Below, piece by piece: positions 62,153-64,000 of a DNA stretch of 64,000 nt. Every line of letters starts with the position of its first letter. Position 1 is the first letter of the stretch. Below the pieces are notes generated by a model. It was given only the letters and a program-made list of their open reading frames with translations, did no database searches and had not been told where the DNA came from. The stretch lies in assembly GCF_022558445.1 (NCBI RefSeq), contig NZ_CP054699.1, positions 824,001 through 888,000 on the forward strand, given 5' to 3'. The DNA is from Candidatus Contubernalis alkalaceticus. GTDB taxonomy: Bacteria; Bacillota; Dethiobacteria; SKNC01. The position numbers and the translations under genes were made by a program.

Positions 62153-62875
62153 TTACCGACAGTCGGGGCATACTTTGAACCAATCTTCTAGGGCGGCATC
62201 TCCGGTCCTGTTAAGGTAGAAGTCTACCTGGGCTGTTGGGATATAAGCATTGCTGCATTTTGTGCAGGTTTTCATGTTTAATACTCTGTTCCATCGTTTA
62301 AGTTTTCTCTTCCTGCCCAGGTCCTCCATAGTTATGCAGCCGGTGGGACATACATGGACACAGGTGCCGCACCCGATGCATTTCTCGGATTCCTCTTCAA
62401 AGGGGGGAACTATTTTCCGTTCCGAACCTTTGGAGGAAAAGGTGATGGAGTTGGCACCCACCAGCTCTTCACAGGCTCTAACACAGAGGCCGCATTTGAT
62501 GCAGCCGTCTGCTTTTTTACTGCTGGGGGAGGGGAGGCATTCTGCTCCCAGTTCCCTGGCCAGGGCCTGAATTTTCGGGGAGTTTAAAGCCATGGGCAAA
62601 ATCAGCTCCATCATGAGACGGCGGGCTTTTCTGACCTTTGGTGTGTTCGTCTCTACCTGAATTCCCTGGTCTGCAGGATAGGTGCAGGAGGTGGTCAGCT
62701 CAACTTTTCCTCCCTTGGTCACCTCCACCAGGCAGAGGCGGCAGCCTCCATAGGAGGAAAGGTTTTCGTGGTAGCAGAGGTGGGGGATTTCGATCCCGTT
62801 GTCCAGGGCCGCCTGCAGCAGGTTTTGGCCTTTTGGGGCTGTATACTGCTTTCCGTTAATGGTTAAATTGATCAT
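62153..62875 (-). CDS. HoxU/HydC-NuoG-type iron-sulfur subunit
   Basis: 240 residues from ATG 62875, after GTGAGGG. Residues 1-75 are a [2Fe-2S] domain (CYHENLSSYGGCRLCLVEV, CTYPAD). A NuoG-like segment and two [4Fe-4S] motifs follow (CIKCGLCVRACEEL, CIGCGTCVHVCPTGC). The C-terminal 45 residues add two CxxC pairs (CTKCSN, CPDC) that could bind zinc or another cluster. Such subunits conduct electrons between an NADH-oxidising flavoprotein and a hydrogenase or formate dehydrogenase. It lies 25 bases after the NuoF-like gene, in one operon. Confidence 0.85.
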   Translation of the reverse strand: MINLTINGKQYTAPKGQNLLQAALDNGIEIPHLCYHENLSSYGGCRLCLVEVTKGGKVELTTSCTYPADQGIQVETNTPKVRKARRLMMELILPMALNSPKIQALARELGAECLPSPSSKKADGCIKCGLCVRACEELVGANSITFSSKGSERKIVPPFEEESEKCIGCGTCVHVCPTGCITMEDLGRKRKLKRWNRVLNMKTCTKCSNAYIPTAQVDFYLNRTGDAALEDWFKVCPDCR

Positions 62876-62906
62876 TTTCAACCCTCACAAGTCTAATATT
62901 TTTTAA

Positions 62907-64000
62907 CTATTCTACGGACACCGCCTTGAATCGGCAGGCCTCCTGGCATATACCGCAGCGGATGCAGAACTCTTTATTAATAGACATGGGGGAACCTTTT
63001 TCCCCTTCTACTGCGTTGACAGAGCATACTTTCTGACAGCGTCCGCAGCCGTTGCACCGGTCCGGGTCGATGGTATAGCTAATCAGTGATTTACAGACAC
63101 CGGCTGGACATCGTTTATCCTGGATATGGGCGTCATATTCCTCCCGGAAATATTTCAGAGTGCTGAGCACCGGGTTGGAAGCGGTGCGGCCCAGGGCACA
63201 GAGGGAAGCATGGTCCGTAATCCAGGCCAGGTTTTCCAGCTGTTCCAGGTCTCTTTCACAGCCTTCCCCCAGAGTTATTTTTTCCAAAATATCATACATT
63301 TTACTGATACCCTCTCGGCAGCTGATGCATTTGCCGCAGGATTCTTCTTTTAAGAACTGCATGAAATACTTGGCAACATCCACCATACAGCTGTCTTCGT
63401 CCATGACAATCATTCCGCCGGAACCCATCATGGAGCCCATTTGGCTTAAGCAGTCAAAATCTACGGGAATATCCAGATGCTGTTCCGGAATGCAGCCACC
63501 GGAGGGACCTCCAGTCTGGACTGCTTTAAATCTCTTACCTTCTTTAATGCCTCCGCCGATATTATAAATAATAGTTCTTAAGGGGGTTCCCATGGGAACT
63601 TCAATTAGTCCGGTATTGTTAACCTTCCCCACCAATGAGAATATTTTGGTCCCTGAGTTCTTTTCGCTGCCAATGGAGCTGTACCACTGGGCTCCCTTGT
63701 TCATAATCAGTGGGACGTTAGCCCAGGTTTCCACGTTGTTCAGGCTGGTGGGTTTCCCAAAAAGCCCACTGACAGCAGCGTTGACGTGTTTGGGTCGAGG
63801 TTCCCCTGCCCTGCCTTCAATGGCAGAAATCAGGGCACTGGATTCTCCTGAGACAAAAGCCCCCGCTCCCCGCTTCACTTTGACATCAAAATCAAAACCT
63901 GTTCCCAGGATATTTTTTCCCAACAGTCCGTAATCTCTGGCCTGCTGGACGGCTGCATTTATATTTTCCAAGGCCAGGGGATACTCCTGACGCACAAATA
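62907..64000 (-). CDS. NuoF/HydB-type NADH-binding flavoprotein subunit, 5' end outside window
   Basis: The gene enters from the right edge; at least 364 codons are visible. [40 protein letters not shown] (FMN/NADH site) and [12 protein letters not shown] are NuoF features. The [4Fe-4S] motif is [12 protein letters not shown] with a later Cys in ASLCALG. The C-terminal 60 residues add two ferredoxin-type [4Fe-4S] motifs ([22 protein letters not shown]), as in HydB of bifurcating hydrogenases and NAD-dependent formate dehydrogenases. The catalytic subunit is probably encoded outside the window. Confidence 0.9.
   Translation of the reverse strand, partial: FVRQEYPLALENINAAVQQARDYGLLGKNILGTGFDFDVKVKRGAGAFVSGESSALISAIEGRAGEPRPKHVNAAVSGLFGKPTSLNNVETWANVPLIMNKGAQWYSSIGSEKNSGTKIFSLVGKVNNTGLIEVPMGTPLRTIIYNIGGGIKEGKRFKAVQTGGPSGGCIPEQHLDIPVDFDCLSQMGSMMGSGGMIVMDEDSCMVDVAKYFMQFLKEESCGKCISCREGISKMYDILEKITLGEGCERDLEQLENLAWITDHASLCALGRTASNPVLSTLKYFREEYDAHIQDKRCPAGVCKSLISYTIDPDRCNGCGRCQKVCSVNAVEGEKGSPMSINKEFCIRCGICQEACRFKAVSVE

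Overview
The window looks like chromosome from an anaerobic, endospore-forming Firmicute of the Clostridia (Peptococcaceae- or acetogen-like). Grounds: strong AGGAGG-type ribosome binding sites, AT-rich DNA of roughly 40% GC by eye, collagen-like and LysM proteins of the spore-surface type with a sigma-K-like promoter, a corrinoid methyl-transfer cluster with its reductive activator, a NuoF/HoxU-type NADH-linked electron-transfer pair, and CstA. The species cannot be named from sequence alone.

Layout. 0-17 kb is accessory DNA: a collagen-like surface protein, a C45-type acyltransferase, regulators (TetR, MerR), small DUF proteins, a GIY-YIG protein, a DedA-like membrane protein, a large PAS hybrid histidine kinase, a MazEF-type toxin-antitoxin pair, a TIG lipoprotein and a DUF4825 protein. 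Gene fragments lie between them: HelD-like helicase, ST7-like TPR protein, LytTR regulator, ketopantoate reductase, RAYT transposase and probably an integrase. 17.9-26 kb is a corrinoid methyl-transfer locus: RamA-type activator, a three-component operon (pterin methyltransferase, corrinoid protein, UroD-fold methyltransferase, plus a 41-residue peptide), a second corrinoid protein translationally coupled to a GntR/UTRA regulator, then PadR and DUF1638 proteins. Four of its promoter regions carry a GTATATAC-core palindrome at or just after the -10, so I infer one regulon. 26-29 kb holds a LysM protein and a chimera of two truncated genes. 29.1-37.9 kb is one 2933-codon cyclic beta-1,2-glucan synthase-like gene.

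38-47 kb holds a second collagen-like protein, a class I aldolase, an MgtE remnant, a Rieske/FAD oxidoreductase and a nickel-pincer-nucleotide (lar) gene set without larA. LarC function appears to be divided between two genes that have lost opposite halves. The lar genes plus a NUDIX gene are bracketed by a diverged direct repeat of about 75 bp that matches the junction between the oxidoreductase and the diguanylate cyclase, which suggests the block was inserted there.

47-64 kb holds the diguanylate cyclase, an RND exporter with its own two-component system, topoisomerase III, MsrA, a 12-TM LuxR-type regulator, a Phe/Cys-rich protein of unknown function, CstA, a cluster of three hairpins, and the end of a NADH-linked electron-transfer operon that runs off the window.

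No rRNA, tRNA, CRISPR array or intact insertion sequence was seen. The best candidates for new biology are the shared operator with the corrinoid-protein/GntR pair, and the divided LarC in its repeat-flanked block.
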